Shown piece by piece: positions 35,076 to 45,631 of a stretch of DNA of 64,000 nt; position 1 is the stretch's first letter; the number at the start of each line of letters is the position of its first letter. A program made the position numbers and the translations under genes. The DNA is from Aurelia coerulea (taxonomy: Eukaryota > Cnidaria > Scyphozoa > Semaeostomeae > Ulmaridae). The notes beneath the pieces were generated by a model that saw only the letters and a program-made list of their open reading frames with translations, had not been told where the DNA came from and did not search any database. The DNA lies in the NCBI GenBank assembly GCA_039566865.1, contig CM076959.1:11515501-11579500 (forward strand), read 5' to 3'.

Positions 35076-36241
35076 TGTTCCTGTATTCCGTTACTTGTTT
35101 GTATTGGTTCGTCGTCTTTTCAATTCCGTCACGTTCTCACTTGATATTTTGCCGTTCTCTTATTTTTATCATATCAATTCTTTATACACGTTATCCCTTC
35201 AACTACAAAAATAAATTACAAAATAAATACATAATTGCAGCACAGCAGTCGCGATAGCGCATGCGTAGCTGTCATATAGATCAGTCAAATTACAAAATGT
35301 GGATGGGCGGACGGACTATGTGGCATCTTTTGTCAACCTAGCTTCCATTGTGACGGAGGAGCTTTTTGTGATTGATAACAACAATGACGACACGTCTGCA
35401 CTTTCGCTTTCGGTAGGAAAGCTGGCTGAAACTACAGGTTGACAGGAACTGACAGGAAGAAAGGGATTTCATATACTGGTAGGCCTACGTGTTTCATTGC
35501 AAATGTATTGGTTCTCAAATAAGACTCCACAGACTTTCCGAGGAGCTGTTTGTGATGGGATAAAACACAACAATTGCAGTGCGTCATTGGAAAGGTATTT
35601 ATACCTGCAGCGTCGTTTCGGCAATCAAAACAATTATGACTCTACAATCAAATTCAATCAGGTGGTTGTAATTGCCATTAAACAATGCTCGAATCTTGAA
35701 CGACAGACTCGCCATTGTTTTGATTGGCAAAGGAATGCAAGGATACTTCTGCATGCCTCACTGCACTTGCATAATCAAACTTCATAAATTGAATCCGTAA
35801 TGTGTAGGCTACAATTTTCTATTGTTATTTCACCCTATCAAAGGCAATAAGAACTTCTGTGAACCAATCAAATCTGTTGTAGCTTCATGGCTACATTCAG
35901 GATCAAAGCAAAACATTAGATGTAGCCACTTAGCCACGCATGAACATTCTAGCCTTTGAACAGGAGCTAAATATATGGGATGCAGAGCAGGTAAACAAAA
36001 ATGTTGCTGCATGCATGGTCGGAGCACAAGATTTAATATTTGAACTGAGAGTGATATCATATTAACTTGCACTGGAGTTTGAGTCATGCTAAGCTGTCTT
36101 GAGATATGCAAACAGTTGGATTGTTCTCAAACTCGAAACTTCCCGTGCAAAACCGCCCCTATGGGGGCACATAACTGGTCTTATACTACCTACTCTTCTG
36201 AGCTGCACTCACTTAATTCTATTAACAGCTAGTTATATATA
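35076..36241. other. No gene recognised
   Basis: Unassigned intronic sequence; open frames under 100 codons on both strands without recognisable domains. Confidence 0.4.
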
Positions 36242-36243
36242 TA

Positions 36244-36847
36244 CCAGGTGTCCCGAAAAAATGTATACAGATTTGGTTGACTCCAGCGATGTGAATTTAG
36301 CTTTAATCAATGACTAATCACTCTCAAAATGTTCCTCGATAGTTAACTTGAACATAGATACCTCTTTTTTTGGTATTGGTGCTTTGAGAGCAGAAATATC
36401 AATCTTGAAAGCTCAAATTTGCGTCAACCTGCACATCAGAGCTTTGGCCTTTTGGCCTAAGCAAGTTCCTGAAGCACATCGAAATTAAGAACTGAAATTG
36501 ATGAAAAGTTGAGAAACTGCCCAATGGGTGACTAGGGGGTGACTTCTGGAAAATAGAATAATACAAGATCTAATATTGCTAAAGTTTTATCAAGGCTATC
36601 GTTGATTTATATGCTGTGCCTTATGAAATTGCTTAGGCAAAAGGCTAAAGCTCTGGTTTGCAGGAAGAAGCAAATTTGAGCTTTTAAGATTAAAATATCT
36701 GCTGTCAAAGCAACAATATCAACAAACGAAGTATCTATGTTCAAGTTAACTATCGAGGAACATTATAGAGTGCTTAGACATTGATTGGAGCCAAATTCTT
36801 CTCGCTGGAGTCAACCAAATCCGTATACATTCTTTTGGGACGCCCGG
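36244..36847. mobile_element. Mariner-type foldback MITE, copy 1
   Basis: 604 bp with ends CCAGGTGTCCC and CCGGGCGTCCC (complement) and TA on both sides (36,242-36,243; 36,848-36,849). Arms of about 250 bp carry GATTTGGTTGACTCCAGCGA. Same family as 62,498-63,099. Confidence 0.88.
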
Positions 36848-37031
36848 TAGTAGATAAATTTAAGAATATATACATAAATAAATGTGTCTGGATGCTGTTC
36901 TTCGAGAGAGTCGCGTTTTCGTTTTCAGGCACTATACAGTTTTTTTTTATTTTTTAGATTTTTTCTTTAAATTGATAGATCAAGGAAGGGGAGTTCTCTA
37001 ATTTCAATTGGAATGTTATTCCACATGTTAA

Positions 37032-37212
37032 AGACAAATGACGGAGATATAAGGTGTCTTAAATCAGGGGCCTGGGCAATCTAAATATAACCTATTGAAT
37101 TCCATTGTATTTGATGATATCGAGAGATTAGCAAATCAATTAGACAAATGAAAGCACTAAGCCATCTTTTGTTCTATTTTTAAACTAGGCGCTATATATC
37201 CGTCATTTGTCT
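37032..37212. mobile_element. TTAA-flanked MITE, copy 1
   Basis: 181 bp, ends AGACAAATGACGGA and complement, flanked by TTAA (37,028-37,031; 37,213-37,216). Homologous to 55,718-55,876. TTAA targets suggest piggyBac mobilisation, though TTA/TAA cannot be told apart here. Confidence 0.85.
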
Positions 37213-37511
37213 TTAAGACCGGTGTAGTGAAAGCCCTTTTTCGTCGTTTCTAAGTTGATCTTTGGGATTTCTAGGTTCCTTCAGTTTCTGGTATTATAAC
37301 AAGAGATCTCACGTCTTTGCTGAAATTTATTCCATAAGCTTTCTGGGCATAGTTTGTTGTTGACTTTGAAAATCATTACTGCCTGGTCAAACTTGATGAG
37401 ATCCTCAACTTTTAACCAGTTTCCTGGCCATTCATCTTTAATTCTTGCATTTTTTATCATAGACAAAGCTCGGTCCTGGAAACGTTGTAGGGTATGCAAT
37501 TTAGTCTTAGA

Positions 37512-38193
37512 CAGCGGCGTGGCCAGGGTAAAATAAGTGCGGGGTTCTACAATGAGGGGGTCTGGGGAAAATTTTTGGGGCCACGCCCTTTACTTTGGCT
37601 TAGAATGCATCTCCCAATAGCATACTTGCCTTTAGCGATAAGGAAACCTTGTTCCTTTAGCCTGTGTTCCAGACCATTACGAAAGGGTATGATCCTTTTG
37701 CAACAGTTATCCTATGAATTAGATCACAAGGAAAATTTTTGAAGAAAGATCCTTTACTTTGGCTTAGAATGCATCTCCTAATATCATGCTTGCCTTTAGC
37801 GAAAAGGAAACATTGATCGCTTTGCAACAGTTATCCTATGGATCAGAGCACGAGGAACATTTTTCAAGAAAGGTCCTTTACTTTGGCTTAGAATGCATCT
37901 CCCAATATCATGCTTGCCTTTAGCGACAAGGAAACCTTGATCGTTTTGCAACAGTTATCCTATGAATCAGAGCACGAGGAAAATTTTGAAGAAAGGTCCT
38001 GTATTTTGGCTTAGAATGCATCTCCCAATATCACGCTTTCCAGTGCCAAGATTTGACATTTCTCGGAAAATTCTTTCCCAACCTATACCCAGTTATTTTC
38101 TCTTCGGTTTTAGAGGAATCTCGAGGACCATCTTTCGACAAAAGTGAAGGGGCAATCGCCCCCCCATACCCCCCCCCCATGGCCACGCCACTG
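37512..38193. mobile_element. Non-autonomous hAT element with internal 124-bp tandem repeats
   Basis: 682 bp with inverted ends CAGCGGCGTGGCCA / TGGCCACGCCACTG and the 8-bp duplication GTCTTAGA (37,504-37,511; 38,194-38,201), diagnostic of hAT. Inside are about four units of roughly 124 bp sharing CTTTGGCTTAGAATGCATCT. A truncated relative lies at 47,246-47,955. No transposase. Confidence 0.9.
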
Positions 38194-38329
38194 GTCTTAG
38201 ATAGGTTACCCCAAATGACATCAGCATATCGAATATGACTTTAGACTAAGGCTCTATGAACAGAACATAATTGAGACTGGGGAAGGTTATTTCAAGGATG
38301 ATAATCCAGCAGCAACCTTTCCCTTTAAG

Positions 38330-38975
38330 AGTTTAAAATGGTCACTCCAGCTTTCCTCCGCATATAAACGTTTCCTTTTCTGCACTGTCCTACATGCTCC
38401 ATTGTCTGCTGGCACTCACTGCACATTGGGCACATCAGATGTTCCTCTTTCCGTCTATTTTTAAAATTACATTTCACCTCTATCATATTCATTCTTATCC
38501 TCATTATATCTGTTGTTTGTGCTCTTGTGCAATTTCTTAAGTATTCTCTCCTTTTTACTGTTTTGTTTTTACTTCTGCTTCCTTTTTAAATTCTTCATAT
38601 ATGCTTCTCTGAATTATCCTTTATCGCCTAATTCCACTTTGACTTTTTCATTTCCATAATAACTGTGCTTTCATCTTCTATTTTATGTTTGTCCATGATT
38701 TCAACTATTTCACTATACCAACACCTCCCTTGAGGATTTATCATCTGCATCAATAACACTCTTTTTGCCAATCTTTTGTCCTCTGATTTCAACAGATGCT
38801 GGTAAAGCATTAATTTTTTGTATTCTTTCCTGTTTTCCATTGGCCAACACCAGTTTCTGCCAACAATCCCCAATATGGTGTTGTTTTGGGCATGCAATAC
38901 AGTTTTCTCAGAATTTTCTTTTGCATTTGTTCTAGTGTTTCCATCTCCCCTTTTGTTAAGTTTGTCCATGTTTCG
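38330..38975 (-). pseudogene. Non-LTR retrotransposon C-terminus with CCHC knuckle
   Basis: The minus frame reads WPMENRKEYKKLMLYQHLL, LLMQMINPQGRCWYSEIVEI and MEMKKSKW (38,628-38,969), then after frame breaks MRIRMNMIEVKCNFKN and HLMCPMCSECQQTMEHVGQC (near 38,420-38,480). The C-x2-C...H-x4-C knuckle after RT is typical of non-LTR ORF2. It is a different family from the neighbours; the RT is absent. Confidence 0.7.
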
Positions 38976-40505
38976 GAATTGCTGTAGCTAATATAGTTGG
39001 CATTATTATTGACTCCATTATTATTAATCTTATGTCAATTTCAAAAAAGCAGGTTCAGATGGATTCAGCTGGGTTCAGATTAGACTGATTACGATTGAGT
39101 CCTAGTAATCGCTACCACCCACCCACCCTACTCGCTCATACTAGGACTCATGGCTTCCCAGCCAAATGGCTGGCCCTGTAAAGGATTTGCCTCGCTTTCA
39201 GAATTGACCAGTGCTAAATTACGGAACAGCGCAGAGCATCAACAGCAACAACAGTTGCCCAGCAACCGCCATCGCGATTCTTCATCAAGTCGGTAATGCA
39301 CCACCAATGCACATTTTCAGGGAGTGATCTTGATGAAAGAAGGTAAGATAAATTTCTTTTCGGGTCCTACATTTTGTTTAGGAATACATTAAATGGCAAT
39401 AACACAGCTAGGTTGATATCGTTCTGCCATGATCTGATCAAAATGTTGGCATTTATGGTATAGACATAGACAACCCAGGTCTCGGCAATGAGAAAATGTT
39501 AATAAATATGTATGGCCTACTCTTGTGGCAAAACGTTTTCGCTACGTTTTTAAGCAGTTTGTGTTCTCGCTGTCAAACTGACTTGATCTAGCTTTGGTCA
39601 GCTCATGTCAAGAAATTTACCATTGCAGCAGATGAGAAAATCTTTCAAAATAACTGTCAAAGAAGGTATGAGCAGAAAATTGAGTTACACATCATGAATA
39701 ATCGAAAGTATGAGATTTCATTGTTGACGGGAGGGCTAAAGGAATTGAAGAAACAAAATTTCTACTAGTAAATTTAGTTTTTCATTCTTTCATATGAAGT
39801 TTTCTTTTATTGCATATCTTTTTTTATCAACAGATAAAATTCCAGGCACAGAACAGAAAAAACTGCATCAGTGAAACAAATAATCCTATCCTATAGTTTT
39901 GATCCATGATGGAGAAAGCAGAAAATTCATTATCTTCAAAATCTTACTGCAAACAACTGTTGTTTGCCTAAGCTGCAGGAACAAGTATAGGCAAAGGTAG
40001 AGACTGTAACATCAACAATTTTACATTTTGATATGTGCAATCTAGGATTTAGAATGTTTTCAATATGTACTTTATTGTAATGTGAAAGGAATGACACTTT
40101 GTGAATTTTAGAACATTTTGTTTTTCTTGCATATTGACCTGTGACTCCTTGTCAACATATTTCTGCTATCATTTAACCAAATGATTTTCAATTTTGATTG
40201 ACAAAAACTACACTTTGTAGGGTACGTGGGGTGAAATGGCTGGGGCTAATGCTGGTTGTTGGAGTACAGTAGACTGAACTGTTAATTAAACATTTGCAAG
40301 GTCACGGAGGATTACAGTAGTTCCAACAGTTATGAATAGAGAACAGTTTGTCAGTTAAGCTTTCCTTTTCCATGAAAGTTATCAATACATTTCGCTGTAC
40401 CCATTTTATCCTAAGCTCAACTATTTTACGATTCTTGCCAAGCTTTCATCAAATACTGCAGCAAATACTGCACATTAATTTTGTTATCTAATATCCTTTT
40501 TTATC

Positions 40506-40650
40506 CAAAGCTTGCTTTTACGTTGAAAAGCTTGCTTTTACTTTGAAAAGCTTGCTTTAACACTGAAAAGCTTGCTTTAACCATGAAAAGCTTGCTTTCA
40601 CACTGTAAGGCTTGCCTTTACACTGAAAAGTTTGCTTTTACACTGAAAAG
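40506..40650 (+). repeat. 20-bp minisatellite
   Basis: About seven units of AAAAGCTTGCTTTTACACTG with small variations. Confidence 0.9.
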
Positions 40651-41409
40651 CATCAAGATCCCAGGAATTGAATTTGTCGAACTAGTTTAAAATATTTTGC
40701 AAAAGAACAAGAAACCTCAGCACAAAATCCTGGAATGCTTTGGAATTATCTGTTTTCAAATTTCATTGCATTGCCAAACTCTCAGCCAAACTAAACTTCT
40801 AATTGTGTGTGATTTATGTGAAGTATGAACTCATGAAGTCAAAGTAGTGTTTCAATTATCATAAAAAGTCAACTTATGATGCAAATGTAAACGAAAAATG
40901 TTTGGATTTAGAGAGAACAAAGCAGTGAAATTGGACCATGGATAGAGGTCAGTAAACAAATTTTTGCTCTAACTGCTTTAATCACCAAGAGTGTAAGAAA
41001 CTCCTGTGCAAAGAAAATGTAAATCGAGAAACTGTTTTGCTTAATGAAGGAAATCCTTGCCCTATTTCTAATTCATTTTCACTTTTTCCGGTGTAATATT
41101 ACTCGGAAGGCACTTGAATGATTTCTAAACATTGGACTTTGTTTTTGTTCTGAAAGGTTTTTCCCGAGTCGAGGGAACAGATAGGAAAATTGTTATGGAA
41201 CCTTTTAGAAACTTGTCAGAAACTCTGGGTACTAAAGAAACTTTCAGTACTTGCTCGACTTCCTAGGGGCTTCCTGGTTTTCTATGAAAAATACGTGCAG
41301 AGAAGTTCTAAATCTAGAGTAAATGAAGGTGAAGATGCCAAAAATGCCATAATCATAAACCAATTTCCATTGTGAAAAGATTTTAGAAATGTACAGTGTG
41401 TTGACTTAC

Positions 41410-41610
41410 TTGCTCGATACTCGAGGCAGCTTTGGATTTCTTCGCTGAGATTTGGAAAGCCTTCTCAAGTTTGAATATCAAACATGAGAACTGTTTCAAA
41501 ATATCAATGTCCGGCCTGTTGTTGGCCAATGTTTTCTGTGTTGCTCAACCGAGCATTATTTTATCCAGGCACCCATACAACTCTTTAACAAACGATGTCA
41601 GAACATTCAT
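41410..41610 (-). pseudogene. Exon-like segment inside the Mutator-like element
   Basis: From an ATG at 41,608-41,610 one frame runs 67 codons to a strong donor (GAGCAA|GTAAGT), broken only by TGA at 41,545-41,547. Residues include MNVLTSFVKELYGCLDKIML and, after the stop, QKTLANNRPDIDILKQF and KLEKAFQISAKKSK, predicted helical and charged. I do not recognise the protein. The frame, donor and single stop suggest a captured and decaying host exon; chance cannot be excluded. Confidence 0.4.
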
Positions 41611-41673
41611 TTTCTCGTCCCGTTCAACATAACATCATCACCTTGTAATATGATGAAAACTCCCAAGAAGCAT

Positions 41674-42040
41674 TCACCTCTGCTTGACTTTTAAATTGTA
41701 GTAAAAACAGAACGAGAAGAAATGACGAATACTGACGAAACTTGGCGCCACAACGGGTCGGTCACAACGGTCTGATTTGAGGTCTGGGTGAGAGAGAAAA
41801 ATGGCGCCAAGGGGTGTCGACCCTGTCGACGCGGCTTTGGACTGATCAAAAGGCATTAGCGAGACTGAACTCATTTTCTTACGAATGTAGACTTCTTCTC
41901 TTCAATGATTGCAACTGCTGCAAGCATTAAATTGAGCTCACCAAGGAACGAAAGACGATTGTTGTTGCAAAGCCTTCACCCCTAAGCCCTGAAGTGCTTC
42001 GGCCTCGCAGCTTTGCGACTAGTTACCGCCATCTTTCGGT
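41674..42040 (-). promoter_or_regulatory. Promoter-like and 5'-exon-like segment inside the Mutator-like element
   Basis: The minus strand carries CCAATGATTGG upstream (near 42,103), then AAGATGGCGG (42,026-42,035, YY1-type, often at housekeeping start sites), a donor-like CCTTG|GTGAGC at 41,942, and an open frame from ATG 41,872-41,874 for 66 codons with more CpG than its surroundings. No start site can be proven from sequence. Confidence 0.35.
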
Positions 42041-42307
42041 TGTGTCAATCAGTGGTCCGGGAAATATAATTTCTAGCCTCTTTTTGGCAGCTACTGAAAA
42101 TAAACCAATCATTGGCAAGAAAAAAATCATGTGACCACGAAATTAGGTCATGTGACCAAAATGAAGCTCTGTGATTGGTAACACAACTTCTTGTGGTACT
42201 CGGCCTAAATAGGGCCAGCCATTTGGCTGGGAAGCCATGAGTCCTAGTATGAGCGAGTAGGGTGGGTGGGTGGTAGCGATTACTAGGACTCAATCGTAAT
42301 CAGTCTA

Positions 42308-42556
42308 GGTTCAGATGGGTTTAGATGGGTTCAGGTGGGTTTAACTTATGTAAATTACGCGGTCTTACGTTGTCCAGAACGAAAGAAGTGTGACACCAAC
42401 CTTGTAAAAAAGAAAATTATGTTTGCGTCAGTTGTGTCAGTGTTTTCGATTTTCCACTTGTGCCAAATTCGAAAACACTGACAGCACTGACACATGATTC
42501 ATGTCAGTGGTGTTAATGGTCTCAGTGGTGTCAGTGTTTTCGACCTGGCCGGATAT
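42308..42556. other. GGTTCAGATGG minisatellite remnant and short inverted repeats
   Basis: Continuation of the target minisatellite (42,308-42,350). 42,425-42,545 contains GTGTCAGTGTTTTCGA and its complement repeated with GTCAGTGGTGT, able to form hairpins. No gene. Confidence 0.6.
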
Positions 42557-43140
42557 GACACAACGTTACCACAAGGCCATAACAAGGTTAGAGGCTACCA
42601 ATCACCTTGTTGTAGCCTTGGAAGAGAAAGGTTATGAACAATTGATTCACGAGGCTACTACAAGGGCTTTACAAGGTTCAAATCTCAGTTCTTTCGCAAG
42701 CCTTGCAATAACCTAAAACTGGAAATATTTTGCAAGGCTGTGCCTAGGTTAAACTAATTAGCAATTTTTTCGAGCCATTTACAAGGTTACAGCAAGGCTT
42801 TTTCCAGGCTAAAACAAGGTTATGACACAAGGTTACCACAACGCTATAACAAGGTTAGAGGCTACCAATCACACCTTGTTGTAGCCTTGGAAGAGAAAGG
42901 TTATGAACAATCGATTCACGAGGCTACTACAAGGGCTTTATAAGGTTAAAATTTCAGTTCTTACGAAGGCCTTGTAATAGCCTAAAACTGGAAATATTTT
43001 GCAAGGCTGTGCCTAGGTTAAACTAATTAGCAATTTTTTCGAGCCATTTACAAGGTTACATCAAGGCTTTTTCCAGGCTAAAACAAGGTTATGACACAAG
43101 GTTACCACAAGGCTATAACTGGGCTAAGACCAGACTTACT
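42557..43140 (+). repeat. Tandem repeat, about 268-bp unit, 2.2 copies
   Basis: GACACAAGGTTACCACAA recurs at 42,557, 42,824 and 43,093 (267 and 269 bp apart). Each unit is itself rich in CAAGGTTA/CAAGGCT words in both orientations. Confidence 0.9.
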
Positions 43141-43365
43141 TATAAGGCTTGTACATGGCAATTACATGGCCTTGTATTTTCGCACAGGTAAGATCAGCTT
43201 GACCTTTTGGTGCTATGCCTGCCACTGTAATTAGGGGTGTTTATCTTTACGTTTTTAACATTTTATTATTGTACGGTATCTATTTTTTATTAGAAAACTT
43301 TTAAATATTTATTGTGGCAAATCAATACATACATACATACATACATTCCATGCCAATATCTCCTT

Positions 43366-44290
43366 TGAAATTTTTTTTTTTTTATATATATAATATATTC
43401 CAAATAAAATTTACAATACAAATTACGAACTACATTACTTATAAAATTACTCTACAATACTACTAGGACGATCAACCCCAGGGAGCAAAAGGCTGTGTCT
43501 ACCCCGAGGCCATTAAATAAAGATAATAAAGGAAAAGAAACTACTTTAACTATGGGACAAAAACGGGTGGCTTATGAAGGGATGGTTAAGTGGCTACAGA
43601 AATTCACTCGAATCGACCAGTTTCATGGATAAAATGTAGCGTTAGCTCAACAATTTGTCTATTTAGTGAAACAGGAAAATCTTTATTACCATACAATAAA
43701 AGTTGTAGTAAAGCTTCATTTGCAAGATTTACATATCCAAGTGGTCGTATTAATGCATAGATTCCAGCGAGGAGGTCTCGTCTTTGTACATCAAAACAAG
43801 GGCAGAGCAACAAGAAGTGTTCCGTATCTTCAATACCATCATTTGTCGGACACATAGGATTTGTGGTATCTTTAAAATTGTGTTTAAATTTATGAAAATT
43901 TAACTTGCTAAGACCGACTCTAAGTTGAGTTAGATAGGATAGACCTTTTGGGTCATGAATCCCATATACAGGTTTTCCAGGAGGGCGGATTTTTGATAAC
44001 ATTTTCAATTTGAAAACGGCAACAGATGGTGCCAGCCTAGTTTCAGGTTCAAGTTCATTCCATTCGGACAGACAATGAGGATAAAAAGTAGATTTGAACT
44101 TTGCAGTTCTTGCCCTTATTTGCCCGATGATGTCAGGTTTACGAAGAGAGTACTGAAACTGCCGAAGTGGTGGAATTGGATCCCTTGTATAGTTCGGAGT
44201 TAGGTTGTTTACAATTCTATAGAACAAAGTCAGGCGTCTACTCCACCTACGGAGACTTAAAGATTGAAATCATTTAATAATAGCCCTTTT
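43366..44290 (-). pseudogene. Non-LTR retrotransposon C-terminus, 3' UTR and poly(A)
   Basis: An intact 207-codon minus frame (43,604-44,227, extendable to about 44,270 without ATG) ends an RT protein. RRWSRRLTLFYRIVNNLTPN, FKHNFKDTTNPMCP, DTEHFLLLCP (zinc-knuckle-like C...H...C), LLLYGNKDF and LHFIHETGRFE are signatures of this family's C-terminal domain. The 3' UTR follows to a poly(A) of about 15 A (T-run at 43,370-43,383). 5'-truncated, so non-functional. It sits in intron 1, sense to the P2X-like gene. Confidence 0.85.
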
Positions 44291-44311
44291 CTCTACGCAA
44301 CAGTTAGCCAT

Positions 44312-44644
44312 ACACTCATTTTTTTTATAAGAAACTAAGGCTCGGGGCTGGTAGGCAGTTTCTTAAGTTTTTGGGCCATTTTGCTACCAAAAGTTTCTTA
44401 AGTGTTTCTTATATTTTTAATGCTGGAAGTGTAGAGTTAATTTTGTTTTGTCTAAAGGGCTCCCAAATCACTTAGTAAGATCTCAAAACAAGTAAATTAC
44501 ATAATTCGCACTCAAAGTAATGCTCAAACAGTTGCTGAGTGCGACAGGAAAAATAAAACTGTAAATTGTAGGGTTGTTTCTTAGCTTTTGAAAAATTGAG
44601 CCTACCGTTTCTTATAAGCGGTTTCTTACAAAAAAAATGAGTGT
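44312..44644. mobile_element. Foldback MITE
   Basis: 333 bp with ends ACACTCATTTTTTTTATAAG and the complement. GTTTCTTATA/TATAAGAAAC words recur inside, as in the mariner MITE at 23,461. Target duplication unclear. Confidence 0.7.
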
Positions 44645-44872
44645 CATCATCTTTTGCAGCTGCATGGCTGGCTGTTGTTCAAATGAAGCTGATGCTGTAG
44701 CTACAAAATAATCTGTCCTTGCTTCGCTGGAAGGGCAGGGGACTGATTTTGGTTTAGGCCGCACAACTGCCATACACCACGTTTTGTCTACATACATACT
44801 GTAGTCATAGAACAACTACAACATACATACATACATTCAGTATACCACATCGAACATTTTCATCCAACAAAC
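44645..44872. other. Start of intron 1
   Basis: An ACAT microsatellite (44,820-44,835) and a short unassigned open frame; nothing else. Confidence 0.5.
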
Positions 44873-45010
44873 CTTCAAATAGGCCTTGTTCAAAACAATC
44901 TGCACAAAAGTGTAGATCAAGATAAGAGCTGCTAGTAAGTAATAAGCAATGCCAAGTCTTTTATCTTTAATAACCACATATTTGTAAGTTACATAGTGGA
45001 AGAACGACAT
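44873..45010 (-). CDS. P2X-like receptor, exon 1 (N-terminus and first membrane helix)
   Basis: 46 codons from ATG at 45,008-45,010 to TTGAAG|GTTTGT. It encodes a cytoplasmic N-terminus with YVTYK, the Y-x-T-x-K motif conserved in P2X N-termini, then VVIKDKRLG and a hydrophobic helix (about residues 20-41, IAYYLLAALILIYTFVQIVL) followed by NKAYLK, equivalent to the family's KKGY. The start was chosen because it gives a family-like N-terminal length. The frame stays open upstream to 45,340, but that 110-residue extension is unlike P2X and is probably 5' UTR. It ends phase 0, which fits exon 2 at 33,222 across an 11.6-kb intron. P2X proteins are ATP-gated cation channels of the plasma or vacuolar membrane. 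Confidence 0.72.
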
Positions 45011-45371
45011 GACTATATGATCTATCTTTCTTTTAGCCTGCGTGCAGTCAATACCGATATCCAAGTGAAAATGGTGGAAGCGGAAGTAAATTTTAACGAG
45101 GCTAGAGAGTAAACTCGTTCTGGAAAAACATGGGTCTTTGGACTCCAAAAGCAGTTTCTTAGGAATAGTCAAATCGCCACCTCCAATCCTGGACAAAATG
45201 GACGGAGGTATTTGGATCAATCTACATCTATTCAGATAATCAGTAAAGCCCAAACGGGCATCGCACTGATCAAGACAGTTCCACCGTACGCAACGCAAGA
45301 CGAGAGACGGCAAGTACCAAAGAAGCTCTATTTTGGGCAATTTTGATTTTTCATTTAATTAATTGATTTAT

Positions 45372-45420
<49 letters not shown>

Positions 45421-45562
45421 TTTGTTTAATTTTGGACACTCTTTAGTTCTTTTACACCACACTTTGCAGTTGAAACCTAGGTCACCAGAATTGAAAGATG
45501 TAAATTCAGAATATTGTTGTTGTTGTTCTTATTTCAAATCGATAATTGTTTCTAGCATTCTA
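45011..45562 (-). promoter_or_regulatory. 5' flank and probable 5' UTR of the P2X-like gene; (ATT)n tract
   Basis: No TATA element or start site can be assigned. An (ATT)n microsatellite at 45,375-45,418 and the nested-element block from 45,563 would lie immediately upstream of the gene. Confidence 0.35.
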
Positions 45563-45631
45563 CCGTAAAAGCTCTATCAAGCCCCCCCTCTCTATTAAGC
45601 CCCCTCCACTTTTATCAAATTCCGGAGGTTG

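Larger units (their letters stand above)
36945..38290 (-). pseudogene. LINE C-terminal region split by two DNA elements
   Basis: The minus frame runs YADVIWGNLSKTKL (38,202-38,250), LQRFQDRALSMIKNARIKDE (37,430-37,500), KVNNKLCPESLWNKFQQR, SCYNTRN-stop-RNLEIPKINLE (37,240-37,310), GFHYTGLN and MWNNIPIEIRELPFLDL (36,970-37,030), then an A-rich tail. An hAT element (37,512-38,193) and a TTAA-flanked MITE (37,032-37,212) interrupt it. In both cases the frame is continuous across the inferred empty site. One internal stop is visible. Confidence 0.8.
39081..42307. mobile_element. Mutator-like element carrying host-like sequence (candidate Pack-MULE)
   Basis: 3,227 bp with 97-bp perfect terminal inverted repeats beginning TAGACTGATTACG, each with an internal hairpin (GAGTCCTAGTA...TACTAGGACTC). 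GGTTCAGAT is duplicated at 39,072-39,080 and 42,308-42,316 (9 bp, Mutator-like), although the target is itself a GGTTCAGATGG-type minisatellite. No transposase frame was found. The minus strand inside carries a promoter-like stretch and two spliceable open segments (41,674-42,040; 41,410-41,610). The plus strand has a 39,150 ATG frame with a Gln run and a donor AAG|GTAAGA near 39,341. It lies in intron 1 of the P2X-like gene. Confidence 0.8.

Noticed and set aside
44837..45340. A 167-residue protein from one open frame
   Set aside because: Only the last 46 codons before GTTTGT resemble a P2X N-terminus; the upstream part looks like untranslated sequence and the downstream part is intron.
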